NCBI RefSeq assembly: GCF_030848395.1
Contig: NZ_JAVDBT010000011.1
Span: 82,453 to 146,452, forward strand
Reading direction: 5' to 3'
Length of the DNA: 64,000 nt
Source: Pseudogemmobacter lacusdianii
GTDB lineage: Bacteria; Pseudomonadota; Alphaproteobacteria; Rhodobacterales; Rhodobacteraceae
Part shown: positions 8,813 to 17,797 of the stretch, piece by piece
How positions within the stretch are numbered: the stretch's first letter is position 1
How the letters are laid out: each line of letters starts with the position of its first letter
Notes under the pieces: model-generated
Seen by the model: only the letters and a program-made list of their open reading frames with translations
The model's database searches: none
What the model was told of the DNA's origin: nothing
Position numbers and translations under genes: made by a program

Positions 8813-9103
8813 TCCGACCCGACTACCAATCTCAAACCCGCAGACTCTCGTCATGAACGAGGGACCCAAGGAGGGCAGGTCAGCTGTCGGATCACTATTC
8901 TCTGGAGCGGGTCGCCCGGCAATGGTTCGCGCATAGGTGACCAGTCTCAAAGGCACTTCACCTTCGCGCAGCAGATCCAAGGTGCCTGTCACTTCGTCGC
9001 CCGGCATTCCGATTGTCGCAGGCGTGTCCGCCCATGCCGACCGAGGCAAGAGTGTGAGCCCAGCCAGAGCAATGCCAAAGAGACGCCGGTCGATACGTTG
9101 CAT
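8813..9103 (-). pseudogene. 3'-truncated exported-protein gene
   Basis: The protein starts MQRIDRRLFGIALAGLTLLP with a signal peptide ending in AWAD. It continues for about 97 plausible residues (…TRVCGFEIGSRVG), then runs antisense into the remnant at 8726-8800. It starts 1 nt after the stop of the upstream operon member. No family was recognised. The missing 3' end fits a deletion joining two convergent genes. Confidence 0.55.
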
Positions 9104-9648
9104 CTACTGTGCCTCCATCATGACCCGGCGCGTGAGGGTTACGCCCCCGCCGCTCCACTCCATGCCGCCGATCAGGGCGGCATGCTCGGGCGTCATGTTC
9201 CAAACCATCAGCCGATAGGTGAAGCTGACCTGCCCGCCATCCGCCATCGTGGTCCCCGACCCGATCAGCTGCGGAAGACGGTTCACGTCGCAGCCGGCGA
9301 TCTCGGCCAGTTCCTCGGTGCCGACCTCGCCGTCATCGCCGCGACAGTCCGGCTTATCCGGGCCGACATAGCGGAAACTGACCGCAGGGCCCCCGAGGTG
9401 TCCTGCAACACGAGGTCTTCCCCCATCAGAATGAGGCTGACGGGATGCGATGATTGATGCGATGCCGCCACGGACCGGACGCCATCGGTGAGCATTCCGG
9501 GAAAGACGGACAGGCGGTAGGGACCGACGAGATCCTCAAGCGGAGGCGATGCATCGCATTCGCTGGGGAAAAGCTCGATGGCTTCGGCGCGCACAGGCCC
9601 GGCCAGAAGCGCCGTGACGATCAGCGCGGCAAGGGCGGCGCCGCGCAT
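9104..9648 (-). pseudogene. Exported protein of the VWA operon, frameshifted
   Basis: The protein begins with a signal peptide (MRGAALAALIVTALLAGPVRA) at ATG 9648, which overlaps the TGA of the upstream gene. It reads well to about 9393 (VLQDTSG). A one-base shift in the run TCGGGGGCCC restores a good continuation, AVSFRYVGPDKPDCRG and later GGQVSFTYRLMVWNM, ending at TAG 9104-9106. A single missing G in a homopolymer explains it. This may be a sequencing error or real. The function is unknown; extracytoplasmic location is likely. Confidence 0.65.
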
Positions 9649-10214
9649 CAATCCTGATTCTTGTGAAGCTGGGTCTCGAAACTGCCGCTGATTTCGTGGC
9701 AATCTGTGGGATCGGCTTCATAGCCGGGCTGGTCCACCCGGCATATCTCGCCCGAAAAGCGGGCCTGAATCATGCCGGTCTCGCCATCGAAATAATAGCT
9801 GTCGACCTCATAGGTGACATTGCTGCGCTGATCAGGGTTCATCTCCCACATCGGCGGGGTGGAGAGATTGAGTGCATAGCTGACAGAGTCATTTTGCCAG
9901 ATGATGGAGGCTGTGCCGTCGTGGGGGTGTTCGTCGAAACTCCGGGTCAGGAACAATGTGCCTGCCGTGCGCCCGTCCACAGCCCTGACGCCGGTGATCT
10001 GCAGAGTGTTGACAAGCGGCAGGCCCGGCGAGCCACCCATGGTGCCGACCGTGGCCGAGGACATGGTCTGGCCGTCGATTTCGGTGGCCTGCGTCTCGAA
10101 CACCAGTTCCTCGCCCTGGAAAGTGACGCGGATTTCTCCGATTGGCTCAAATTCCTGCGCCGACACGGGGCCTGCAAGCAGCACCAACAGGGCAGCGAAT
10201 GTGTGATTTTTCAT
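9648..10214 (-). CDS. Exported protein of unknown function
   Basis: 188 residues with a signal peptide (MKNHTFAALLVLLAGPVSAQ). The mature part is beta-rich and has two cysteines near the C-terminus (EICRVD, DCHEIS) that could pair. It recalls the style of its operon neighbours (short, signal peptide, beta strands), but I do not recognise a family. It lies 25 nt after the upstream gene and overlaps the next one by four bases, so it is cotranscribed with the VWA protein. Confidence 0.72.
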   Translation of the reverse strand: MKNHTFAALLVLLAGPVSAQEFEPIGEIRVTFQGEELVFETQATEIDGQTMSSATVGTMGGSPGLPLVNTLQITGVRAVDGRTAGTLFLTRSFDEHPHDGTASIIWQNDSVSYALNLSTPPMWEMNPDQRSNVTYEVDSYYFDGETGMIQARFSGEICRVDQPGYEADPTDCHEISGSFETQLHKNQD

Positions 10215-10239
10215 GGAATACTCCTGTCAATTGGGCAGA

Positions 10240-10716
10240 TCACGGGGCGGCGATGACGCCGTCGAATGTCAGGTCGATCTGGCGTGGCGCAGACATTTCC
10301 ACGCTTGAGCCATAGTCAGTGGTCTGGCCCAGAACGCCGGACAGGCTGCCCGAGAGGCGGAGCGCTTGGCCCTCGATCCCGACTTCTGTCAGCGTGATTT
10401 CGATGTCCTGGCCAAACAGGGCCGGTCCATCGCCGCGCGGCATCAAAAGCACTTCCGGGTTCTCTGGTCTGCCCTGTTGCAGTCCGAACCCGATGCTGAT
10501 CATGGCGAACCACTCGGGTGCCGCATCGGGCCAGCCCATCAGCGAGATTCTGGCGTAATTGGTATCCCAGACGAAATCCGATTGTGTGGCAGAGAAGGTC
10601 CAGCTTGTCGGTGTGCCATCCAATGTGCCGGTGATGGTTCCGGTAGTCACCTGCGCCATGGCGGGTGAGACGAGGGCTGCAACGGCCAGCACCGCGAAAA
10701 GATGCCTTGTCATCAT
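10240..10716 (-). CDS. Exported protein of unknown function
   Basis: 158 residues starting with a signal peptide (LFAVLAVAALVSPAMAQV). The mature protein has alternating polar and hydrophobic strands (GTITGTLDGTPTSWTF) that suggest a small beta-sandwich. There are no cysteines and no recognised family. It sits 11 nt downstream of the VWA gene, in the same operon. Two consecutive ATG codons (10716, 10713) are possible starts. Confidence 0.72.
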   Translation of the reverse strand: MMTRHLFAVLAVAALVSPAMAQVTTGTITGTLDGTPTSWTFSATQSDFVWDTNYARISLMGWPDAAPEWFAMISIGFGLQQGRPENPEVLLMPRGDGPALFGQDIEITLTEVGIEGQALRLSGSLSGVLGQTTDYGSSVEMSAPRQIDLTFDGVIAAP

Positions 10717-10727
10717 ATGCTCCTGTC

Positions 10728-13280
10728 TCAGGGTGCGACTTCGATGATGGTCCGGCCCAGCACGGCCTGTCCTGCCACGTCGAGGAAACGCAATTCGTAG
10801 CGGCCCGGTGCATCCGGCAGCGTGATCTCAAGGCTGCTGCGCCCAATGGCACTTTCCGCGATGATCCAGCTGAAATCGGCCTGATCGGCACGGGCCAGCG
10901 CCACACGCTGATCGGCACTGTCACTGCCGCCGCTCCAGCTGATGGTGATGACTTCGCCGGGTTTGCCGGTGGCCGGAGCTTGCAGACCGGCGCCGTCATC
11001 CAGCGCCGCATCCGGTGCCAGCACCTCAAGGGGTCCCCGAGCCATGACCCGGTTGCCACGCTCCAGCTGATAGCGAATTTCATAGGCACCGGGCTCTTCC
11101 GGGGCCGTCATTCTGCCCTGAGAGGCATCGCCAACACGCGTATAGGCGGCATATTCCCCATCTGCGGTTCCCGCAGGAACGATGGTGATATAGTCACGCG
11201 GGTGGATGGCACCGGTCCAGGAAACGGCGACATCACCCCCTGCCCGGACGCGCTCGGGGCCGCTCAGCGTCACCTCTCCTTCGGCCACTTCCACCGGCGT
11301 GCGCGCGAGGACACGGCCACCGTTTTCAAGTTGCAGGCGCACCTCATAGAGCCCGGGTTCAATTGGAGCACGCAGGCGGCCGGATGCTTGACCTTCAAGG
11401 CGGTCGTAATCGGTATATTCCCCCTCGGCTGCGCCCATGGGGACGATGGTGACATAATCGCGCGGATGCAGCCCTTCGGCGGTCCAACTCACATCGAAGG
11501 CCGAGCCGACCAGAACCTGCGCGGGTGCCGAAACCGTCACCTGCGCCTCGACAACTTCAATGGGCGCGCGGGCGAGGACACGACCGCCATTCTCCATCTG
11601 CAAGCGCAGCTCATAGAGCCCGGCTTCGGCAGGGGCGCGCAGGCTGCCTTCGGTCTTGCCCTCAAGGCGGGTGTAATCGGTATAGGCACCTTCCTCGGCC
11701 CCCAAAGGGACGATGGTAACATAGTCACGCGGGTGCAGGCCTTCGGCTGCCCAGCTCACCGGGAAGGCCGATCCGATCACGACCTGCGCCGGGCCGGAGA
11801 CGGTCACGACAGCATCGACAACCTCGATCGGAGTTGTGGCGAGAACGGCCTTGCCATCCTCGGTCTGCAACCGAACCTCGTAGAGGCCGGGCTCGGCGGG
11901 CGCTCGCAACTGCCCCTCAGACCGACCCTGCAGACGGTCATAGTCTGTATAGGCGCCGCCTTCTGCGCCCACGGGCACGATGGTCACATAGTCCCGTTCC
12001 TTCAACGCGCCCTCTGCCGTCCAGCTGACGCCAAAGGCAGACCCCACCACAACCTGTGCAGGCGCGGTGACCGTGACGGCGGGCAGCGGCGCGGCCGGGG
12101 TTTCAAAAACAAAGGTCTGTGTCGCGCGCTGACCTTCCGCCAGCGTCAGCGTCTGTGATTGCTCCAGCTCCATCGCGGTGTGATAGCCGGTGACGGTCCA
12201 GGTGCCGGGGCGAACCTCCATGACGCCGGGATTGCCGCCGAATTCAAAGCTGTCGTCACCTTGCGCGAACTCCCAGGTGATCGGGGTATCGATCAGCGGA
12301 CCGCTTGCGCTGTCCAGAACCGCGCGCAGGGTCAATTCGGCCAGGTCCGGCTCTCGGGGCGGGAACATCACCGACAGATTGTGGATGGAATCCGCCGCGA
12401 AGTTCATCTCGGTCTGGACCGGCTGATCCCAGGCCTCAGTTGTGACGGTCACCACATAGTCGCCGAACGGCAGGTCCAGCTGGGCCGGGTTGCCGGTGAG
12501 GGTCTGGACATAGCTGGCTTCACTGTCCGAGATCTCCCAGCTGACATTGCCCGCGAGATACTCGGCCGACATCTCCTGATCCGGCCGGAAGAAGACCGGC
12601 TCTGGCCCCATGCGCTCGTGGTTCTGATACGCGGCAAAGCTGAAGGTGCCGGATTCGACAACGGCCAGCTGTTCCAGCGCACCATAAAGCTCTTCGGCAT
12701 TGTCGGCGGTGAAGAACCGCCCACCGGTCTCATCGGCGATGCATTGCATCTGTAGCAGCGCCTCGGCCTCGCCGCGCACATCAAAGCCGATGACATGGGC
12801 GGTGAAATCGACGCCGGCGTCGTTCAGCGCACGGGCGGCAGCGCAGGGATCGGGGTTGCAGGTCTCGATCCCATCCGAGATCAGGATCACGGTCGCCGCC
12901 TGTTCGGTATGGCGCAGGGCGTGCGCCGCCGCGATCACCGCATCGGTCATCGGCGTCATGCCGCGCGGGTTCAGCTCGGCCACGATCTTGGCGATATCCT
13001 CGCCGGTTCCCAAGGCGGGGGTTACGATGGTCTCGATATCGGAACACTGGCCGCGCTCGCGGTGACCATAGGCCACAAGGCCAAGGTTCTCATCCGCCGG
13101 AAAGACCGCCACGAAATCGCGCACCACATCGCGGGCGATGGTGATCTTGTTCACGCCGTCGATCTGCCCCCACATCGAGCCGGAGGCATCAAGGACGAGT
13201 ATCGTATCCGGGCGCTGCTGTGCGGTGGCGGGGAGGGCAAGACCAAGGGCCGCCAGCCCTGCAAAAAGAGTGCGTTTCAT
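10728..13280 (-). CDS. Exported VWA-domain protein with tandem Ig-like repeats
   Basis: 850 residues starting at ATG 13280 after a signal peptide (ALGLALPATAQ). A von Willebrand factor A domain follows (residues about 22-210) with the MIDAS motif DASGSM near residue 27. The C-terminal half holds four clear repeats of about 95 residues, each with SWT(A)EG, (R)DY(V/I)TIVP and (A)P(xx)EPG(L)YE(V/I)R. A fifth, more diverged unit closes the protein. The architecture suggests a periplasmic or surface metal-dependent adhesion or scaffold protein; the ligand is unknown. The start overlaps the stop of the membrane-protein gene (ATGA), and three small exported-protein genes follow. Confidence 0.88.
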   Translation of the reverse strand: MKRTLFAGLAALGLALPATAQQRPDTILVLDASGSMWGQIDGVNKITIARDVVRDFVAVFPADENLGLVAYGHRERGQCSDIETIVTPALGTGEDIAKIVAELNPRGMTPMTDAVIAAAHALRHTEQAATVILISDGIETCNPDPCAAARALNDAGVDFTAHVIGFDVRGEAEALLQMQCIADETGGRFFTADNAEELYGALEQLAVVESGTFSFAAYQNHERMGPEPVFFRPDQEMSAEYLAGNVSWEISDSEASYVQTLTGNPAQLDLPFGDYVVTVTTEAWDQPVQTEMNFAADSIHNLSVMFPPREPDLAELTLRAVLDSASGPLIDTPITWEFAQGDDSFEFGGNPGVMEVRPGTWTVTGYHTAMELEQSQTLTLAEGQRATQTFVFETPAAPLPAVTVTAPAQVVVGSAFGVSWTAEGALKERDYVTIVPVGAEGGAYTDYDRLQGRSEGQLRAPAEPGLYEVRLQTEDGKAVLATTPIEVVDAVVTVSGPAQVVIGSAFPVSWAAEGLHPRDYVTIVPLGAEEGAYTDYTRLEGKTEGSLRAPAEAGLYELRLQMENGGRVLARAPIEVVEAQVTVSAPAQVLVGSAFDVSWTAEGLHPRDYVTIVPMGAAEGEYTDYDRLEGQASGRLRAPIEPGLYEVRLQLENGGRVLARTPVEVAEGEVTLSGPERVRAGGDVAVSWTGAIHPRDYITIVPAGTADGEYAAYTRVGDASQGRMTAPEEPGAYEIRYQLERGNRVMARGPLEVLAPDAALDDGAGLQAPATGKPGEVITISWSGGSDSADQRVALARADQADFSWIIAESAIGRSSLEITLPDAPGRYELRFLDVAGQAVLGRTIIEVAP
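10740..12070 (-). repeat. Tandem repeats inside the VWA gene
   Basis: The coding region repeats about every 270-290 bp, encoding successive SWxxEG…RDYVTIVP…YEVRLQ units. The second to fourth copies are nearest in sequence, suggesting recent internal duplication. The unit closest to the C-terminus is the most diverged. Confidence 0.75.
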
Positions 13281-14242
13281 GCGGTTTCTCCCTTGCGGGT
13301 AAAGGCGCCCGTGACCCGGGCCTTGAGTTTGCGGAAATGCGACGACATCTGTTCCAGCCGCGCATCCCATTCGGGATCCAGCGGCTGGCCGTCGGTGGTT
13401 TTCACCCAGACCTGCAACAGGCAGGCGACGGCAAAGGGTTCAAGGAAAGCGGCCTTGACGCTCCAGGCGAAGAGCAGCGCGAAGACGAAGCCTCCGGCCG
13501 ACCAAGCTCCGGGCATGACGTAGACCAGCGCCGCCGCCGGGGCGAGCATGACAAGGAACACGAGGCCCGCCAGCCCATAGGTGAAAACCGTCAGCCAGGC
13601 GGCATTGCGCAGCATCACCTTCCAGCTCTGGCCATAGAGCACCAGTGCTTCGCGGGCCGATCCCCAGGCATCGGAAGACCCGGACCGGATCGCATGGGCC
13701 AGTATGATCTCATCGACAAAACCCACCGCCACGCGCAGAAAAGCCTGCACCACGCCCATCAGTTGTTTGACGTAGGGAATTGGTAGAATGCTGAGGATTC
13801 CGCGCACAAGGCCGGTCACCGCACGGATCACGCCCTTGACCAGTTGATCCAGCGCGAACAGCGTCGAGGCCTCGCCGAACCGCCCTTTCACCACGGCGGT
13901 GGCATGACCGATCTGGCCGCGCCCCTCGGGTAGTGTCCGCCCGTCGATCAGTTCGACCATGACGGCGATATGCCCAGCCTTGACGATGTAGAGGATGTAT
14001 TCGCGGATCCAATACATCACCGCGCCGGTGATCCCGAAGCCGATCATGCCGCCCCAGGCCATGCTCTGGGCCCGGAACTCGTCATCGCCAAAGGCTCCGA
14101 TGCCCCAGCCGATCCCGACCCCGGTTCCGGTCGCAAGCATATAGGCCAAGGTGATCCCGAAATAGACCCCTGCGCGCAACAGCACGAACGGCATCGTGCG
14201 TAGCATCAGGCCAATCGCCTGTGCCATACTGAAATCCCACAT
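13277..14242 (-). CDS. Polytopic membrane protein
   Basis: 321 residues starting MWDFSMAQAIGLML with about six hydrophobic segments (residues near 10-40, 62-80, 140-165, 215-240, 245-270). A glycine-rich segment (GTGVGIGWGIGAFG) follows the first helices. No transporter or enzyme motif was recognised. It looks like the bacterial family of large integral membrane proteins found beside VWA proteins, but this is only an impression. The longer frame to 14461 would run across the divergent promoter region, so the ATG at 14242 is chosen. Its stop overlaps the VWA start by four bases, so the two are coupled. Confidence 0.75.
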   Translation of the reverse strand: MWDFSMAQAIGLMLRTMPFVLLRAGVYFGITLAYMLATGTGVGIGWGIGAFGDDEFRAQSMAWGGMIGFGITGAVMYWIREYILYIVKAGHIAVMVELIDGRTLPEGRGQIGHATAVVKGRFGEASTLFALDQLVKGVIRAVTGLVRGILSILPIPYVKQLMGVVQAFLRVAVGFVDEIILAHAIRSGSSDAWGSAREALVLYGQSWKVMLRNAAWLTVFTYGLAGLVFLVMLAPAAALVYVMPGAWSAGGFVFALLFAWSVKAAFLEPFAVACLLQVWVKTTDGQPLDPEWDARLEQMSSHFRKLKARVTGAFTRKGETA

Positions 14243-14402
14243 CGTCGAAACGCCTTCGCCTGGTTCGAATTTTTTCGATCCTTGCACGACAGAACCGGCA
14301 CCGCCCCGTTCGTTTGAACGGGGAAGGGCGGCAAAATCTGTGACAGGTATCGAGACAGAGCCTATCCTGACCCGGTTCAGAACGGATTTTGCGGAGGCTG
14401 AT
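14243..14402. promoter_or_regulatory. Divergent promoter region
   Basis: About 160 bp separate the minus-strand membrane/VWA operon from the plus-strand sensor operon. It must hold both promoters. No clear -35/-10 pair or operator stood out. Confidence 0.35.
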
Positions 14403-14879
14403 TTGAGAAAGCTGCGGATTTTGACCGCCGGACTTGCCTGGCTGGCCATGACCGCCAGCATTACGGTTGCACAGGATATTCACTATTGGGTCGATCATGG
14501 CACGGGATCGAACACGGTGTATGCCGATGCGATCATGGCCCTGCCGATGCATCAGATCGCCACAACGACCTCGGTCACCGAAGGGGTGCAGCAGTTCGAG
14601 GGCGTGTTGATGCGTGATCTGCTGGCGCTCATGGCGCGCCATGTGCCGGGCGAAACCGTCGTCGTCGGGGCACTGAACGATTACGAGGTCGAGATCCCGA
14701 TGGAGGATTTCATCCGCTTTGACGTGATCCTGGCCCACAGCATGAACGGCACCCGCCTGACCCCGCGTGACAAGGGGCCGTGGTGGATCATCTACCCCCG
14801 CGACGACCACGAAGAGTTGCAGGACATCCGCTATGATACCCGCTGGGTCTGGCAGCTGAACCGGCTCGACATCCGGTGA
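14403..14879 (+). CDS. Periplasmic SUOX-fold (molybdopterin-oxidoreductase-like) protein lacking cysteine
   Basis: 158 residues with a signal peptide (ILTAGLAWLAMTASITVAQ). The body (YEVEIPMEDFIRFDVILA, GPWWIIYPRDD) matches the oxidoreductase molybdopterin-binding fold seen in sulfite-oxidase relatives. No cysteine occurs anywhere, so the usual Mo-ligating Cys is absent and catalysis is unlikely. A TTG start at 14403 is chosen because GGAGG lies 5 nt upstream and the next residues make a good signal peptide. The stop overlaps the GTG start of the histidine kinase (GTGA). It probably acts as the periplasmic sensor or ligand-binding partner of that kinase (inference). Confidence 0.75.
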   Translation: MRKLRILTAGLAWLAMTASITVAQDIHYWVDHGTGSNTVYADAIMALPMHQIATTTSVTEGVQQFEGVLMRDLLALMARHVPGETVVVGALNDYEVEIPMEDFIRFDVILAHSMNGTRLTPRDKGPWWIIYPRDDHEELQDIRYDTRWVWQLNRLDIR

Positions 14880-16681
14880 GGAAGCGCGCCCGCCAGTTTG
14901 CCGGGGTGGTGCTGCCGCTTGTGACGATCGCGGTCTTCGCGACGGTGCTGCTCATGTCGTTCCGCCAACTAACCGCCACCCAAAGCACGCTGCGGATCGA
15001 GCTGACCCAGAACATGCTCTGGGTGATCTCTCGGGCCGAGGCCGCCACCCTGCGGCTGGCCGAAGAGGCGGCCTGGGCCAGGCCGGAAGATTCAGTACGG
15101 GTGCAGCAGCTGTTGGATGTCTGGTTCTCGCGCACGCAAATCCTGCTCGATGAGCCACAGCGCGCCCGCATGATCCATCTTGGGTTCGAGCAGACGCTTA
15201 TCGCGCTTGAGGCGGCCGAGGGCCATCTCGAGGCAGATCTCGCGCTCCTTCTCACCCGTGACATTGCGGCGAAAGACCGGGTTCAGGAGACGCTTCAACC
15301 TCTGGGCCGAGAGCTCGCCCGTGCCGCCAATCGCGCGATGACCGCGGAATGGGAGGATGTCGGGCGCCAGTTGGACGAGACCGCTACCGGCATGCGCCAG
15401 ATCGCTCTATCGCTGGCGGTGATTGCCGGGGCTGGGCTGGTGCTTGTGCTTTCATTGGCACTGACCGCGCGGGCGTCGAACCGCCGCGCAGCGCAGCTTC
15501 AGGCGGAGCGAGCCTTCTCCCAGCTGTTGGTCAGTGCCGGGGATCGCGGGATCGTGGCCTTTGACGCGGCCGGACGGTGCTCGGTGTGGAATGGCGCGAT
15601 GGAGGCGTTGTTCGGGGTGCGTGCGGCCGAGGCCCTTGGCCGCAGTCCTGCTGAAATCGCCGGATTCTTTGCCACGGAGCATATCGCGGCCATGCTGCAA
15701 GACATTACGGGGGGCCGTGCGCGTGTGGCGGTCGACCAATCGGTGTTCGACCGGGATGGCGGAGAGCCGCATTTCGTTGACCTGATGGGCTTTCCCTTGC
15801 GCCGGGACAGTCAGATTATGGGCGCGGTGTTGATTGCCTCCGATGTCACCGAACGCCACGATGCGCAGCGCGAGCTTGCGCGGCACCGGGACCATCTGGA
15901 AATCGAGGTCGCGCGCCGCACCGAAGAACTGGATGCGGCCCTGATCCGCGAGCGGGCGTCTCTAGACATCTATCGCAATTTTGCCGCGATGATCTCGCAC
16001 CAGTTCCGCACCCCGCTGGCGGTGGTCGACTCAAGCCTGCAGCGGCTGATGCGGCGCGGAAGTGCGGTCGACACCGCCGAGATTGCCGAGCGCGCAACGC
16101 GGGCACGCGGTGCCGTCGCGCAGCTGCTGCGCCTGATCGAAAGTATTTTCGACGCCGCCCGTCTCGACGCGGGCCAGGTCACGATCGACTCGCGCAGGAT
16201 AGATATTGCAGCGCTTCTGGCCAGGCTGATGGCACATGCCGAGCATGATTTCGCGCCGATAGACTTTGACGCTCGTCCCTCGGAGGATCTGACGCCGGTG
16301 ACTGGCGACGCAACACAGATCGAGCATATCCTGCTCAACCTGCTGTCCAATGCCCGCAAATACTCCGATCCTGGAGAGAGCATCCACGTGATCCTTGCAG
16401 CAAAAGGGCGTGGGGCTTCGATTGTCGTCGCCAATCCCGGCAATATTGCAGCCGTAGATCGACCCCATGTGTTTGAACGCTACTACCGGGGCAGCCGGGT
16501 AGAGGGGGTCAGCGGCATTGGCCTTGGGCTCTATATGGCCCGCAGTCTGGCGCGCATTCAGGGGGGCGATCTGGTCCTGTTGGATACAGCGCCCGGAACG
16601 GTGGCATTCGAACTGACTTTGCCCTCGGCCGGAGCCGACGGGGTACAGTTGCATGAAGGAGGCGGCCATGCGCAGACGTGA
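14876..16681 (+). CDS. PAS-containing sensor histidine kinase
   Basis: 601 residues. Two membrane helices (about 9-28 and 178-198) flank a periplasmic sensor of about 150 residues. A PAS domain follows (about 215-325), then a short coiled coil. The phosphoacceptor box ISHQFRTPL puts the histidine at residue 375. The ATPase has N-box LLNLLSNARKYSD and G-box GIGLGLYMARSL. It would autophosphorylate and pass phosphate to the response regulator encoded next, which overlaps its 3' end by 14 nt. The preceding cysteine-free SUOX-fold protein probably provides an input signal. The start is GTG. Confidence 0.9.
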   Translation: MRKRARQFAGVVLPLVTIAVFATVLLMSFRQLTATQSTLRIELTQNMLWVISRAEAATLRLAEEAAWARPEDSVRVQQLLDVWFSRTQILLDEPQRARMIHLGFEQTLIALEAAEGHLEADLALLLTRDIAAKDRVQETLQPLGRELARAANRAMTAEWEDVGRQLDETATGMRQIALSLAVIAGAGLVLVLSLALTARASNRRAAQLQAERAFSQLLVSAGDRGIVAFDAAGRCSVWNGAMEALFGVRAAEALGRSPAEIAGFFATEHIAAMLQDITGGRARVAVDQSVFDRDGGEPHFVDLMGFPLRRDSQIMGAVLIASDVTERHDAQRELARHRDHLEIEVARRTEELDAALIRERASLDIYRNFAAMISHQFRTPLAVVDSSLQRLMRRGSAVDTAEIAERATRARGAVAQLLRLIESIFDAARLDAGQVTIDSRRIDIAALLARLMAHAEHDFAPIDFDARPSEDLTPVTGDATQIEHILLNLLSNARKYSDPGESIHVILAAKGRGASIVVANPGNIAAVDRPHVFERYYRGSRVEGVSGIGLGLYMARSLARIQGGDLVLLDTAPGTVAFELTLPSAGADGVQLHEGGGHAQT

Positions 16682-17693
16682 CGGCAAGGGGCTTGTGCTC
16701 TGCATCGACGACGAGGCCGATCTTTTGCGCGATCTGGCCGATGAACTGCGGGAGGCCGGTTATGGTGCGATTGAGGTGGCCAGCGGCGAAGCTGCGCTCG
16801 AACAACTGGCCCGTGTGCAGCCGGATCTGATCCTCTGTGACATCTCGATGCCGGGAATGGATGGCTATGGTGTGCTTCAGGCCGTGAAGGCGGGTGGCGG
16901 CCCCAATGCCGCGATCCCGTTCGTGTTCCTGACGGCGCTCGCCGAGCGTCAGCAGATCATCGACGGCAAGCGGCTCGGCGCGGATGATTATCTGGTGAAG
17001 CCGATCGACTATGATCTGATGCTGGCAACCGTCGAGGCGCGGCTCAGGCAGGTGAAGCTCTGGCCGGATCGCGGCACCGGTCCCGCAGCGCAGCGCTGGT
17101 CTGACGCCAGTTCGCCGGAAGCGATGCGCGTTCTCGATGTGCTGGCGACCCCGGTGGTCGTGACCGATGCCGAGCGGCGTATCCATTTTGCCAATATCGC
17201 CGCCCGCAAATTCGTCGAAGAGGTGGGGGGGCTGGTGTTGGATGGCGGGATTTCTGCGTGTGATGATGCCGAAAACCGCAAGCTCGGCATGTGGTTGAGG
17301 GAAGTTGGGACAGGCGAAAGCGAGGGAGAGGTTGCTACTCTGACCATATCAGCCGGTTCGGATGAGCATGATCTTTCGCTCTTCGGTATCGCATTGCAGA
17401 GCGGCCGGGCTGAACCGCACATCGCGGTGTTTCTGGGAAACAGACAACGGCCCCCGCTTCCGCGACCGGAAACGCTGTCTTCAATCTACGGTCTGACACC
17501 GACTGAAGCGCGGATCTCGCTGCTCCTGGCGGGTGGCGCGAAACCTGCGTTGATTGCGGCAACACTGGGTGTGTCAGCCTCGACTGTTGCCTTCCATCTG
17601 CGTAACATCTTCGAGAAAACCGGTGCAGATCGTCAAGCGACGCTTGTGAGGCTGCTTTTTTCTTGTCCGGCGATATCTACGACGCCCGACTAG
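16668..17693 (+). CDS. Response regulator, receiver plus LuxR-type HTH
   Basis: 341 residues. The receiver domain (about 5-125) has the acidic pair CIDDEADL, the phosphoacceptor Asp58 in LILCDISMPGMDG and the lysine in DDYLVKPID. A middle region (about 150-260) looks PAS-like. The C-terminus is a LuxR-type HTH (YGLTPTEARISLLLAGG, VSASTVAFHLRNIFEKTG). It is the output partner of the kinase upstream. The ATG at 16668 is preferred because AAGGAGG lies 7 nt upstream inside the kinase gene. Its targets are not evident from the sequence. Confidence 0.9.
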   Translation: MRRRDGKGLVLCIDDEADLLRDLADELREAGYGAIEVASGEAALEQLARVQPDLILCDISMPGMDGYGVLQAVKAGGGPNAAIPFVFLTALAERQQIIDGKRLGADDYLVKPIDYDLMLATVEARLRQVKLWPDRGTGPAAQRWSDASSPEAMRVLDVLATPVVVTDAERRIHFANIAARKFVEEVGGLVLDGGISACDDAENRKLGMWLREVGTGESEGEVATLTISAGSDEHDLSLFGIALQSGRAEPHIAVFLGNRQRPPLPRPETLSSIYGLTPTEARISLLLAGGAKPALIAATLGVSASTVAFHLRNIFEKTGADRQATLVRLLFSCPAISTTPD

Positions 17694-17797
17694 GTGAGCT
17701 TCTATGGCTAACCTGACGGATCTGTTTGCCAGTTGCCGTGGGAAGCCGGATTATAGGCAGATCATGCGCGAGTGTCAGAGCGATTTTTGACAGACCA

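Noticed and set aside
17704..17790. Short frame MANLTDLFASCRGKPDY…
   Set aside because: Only 28 codons, no SD and no context; not enough support.
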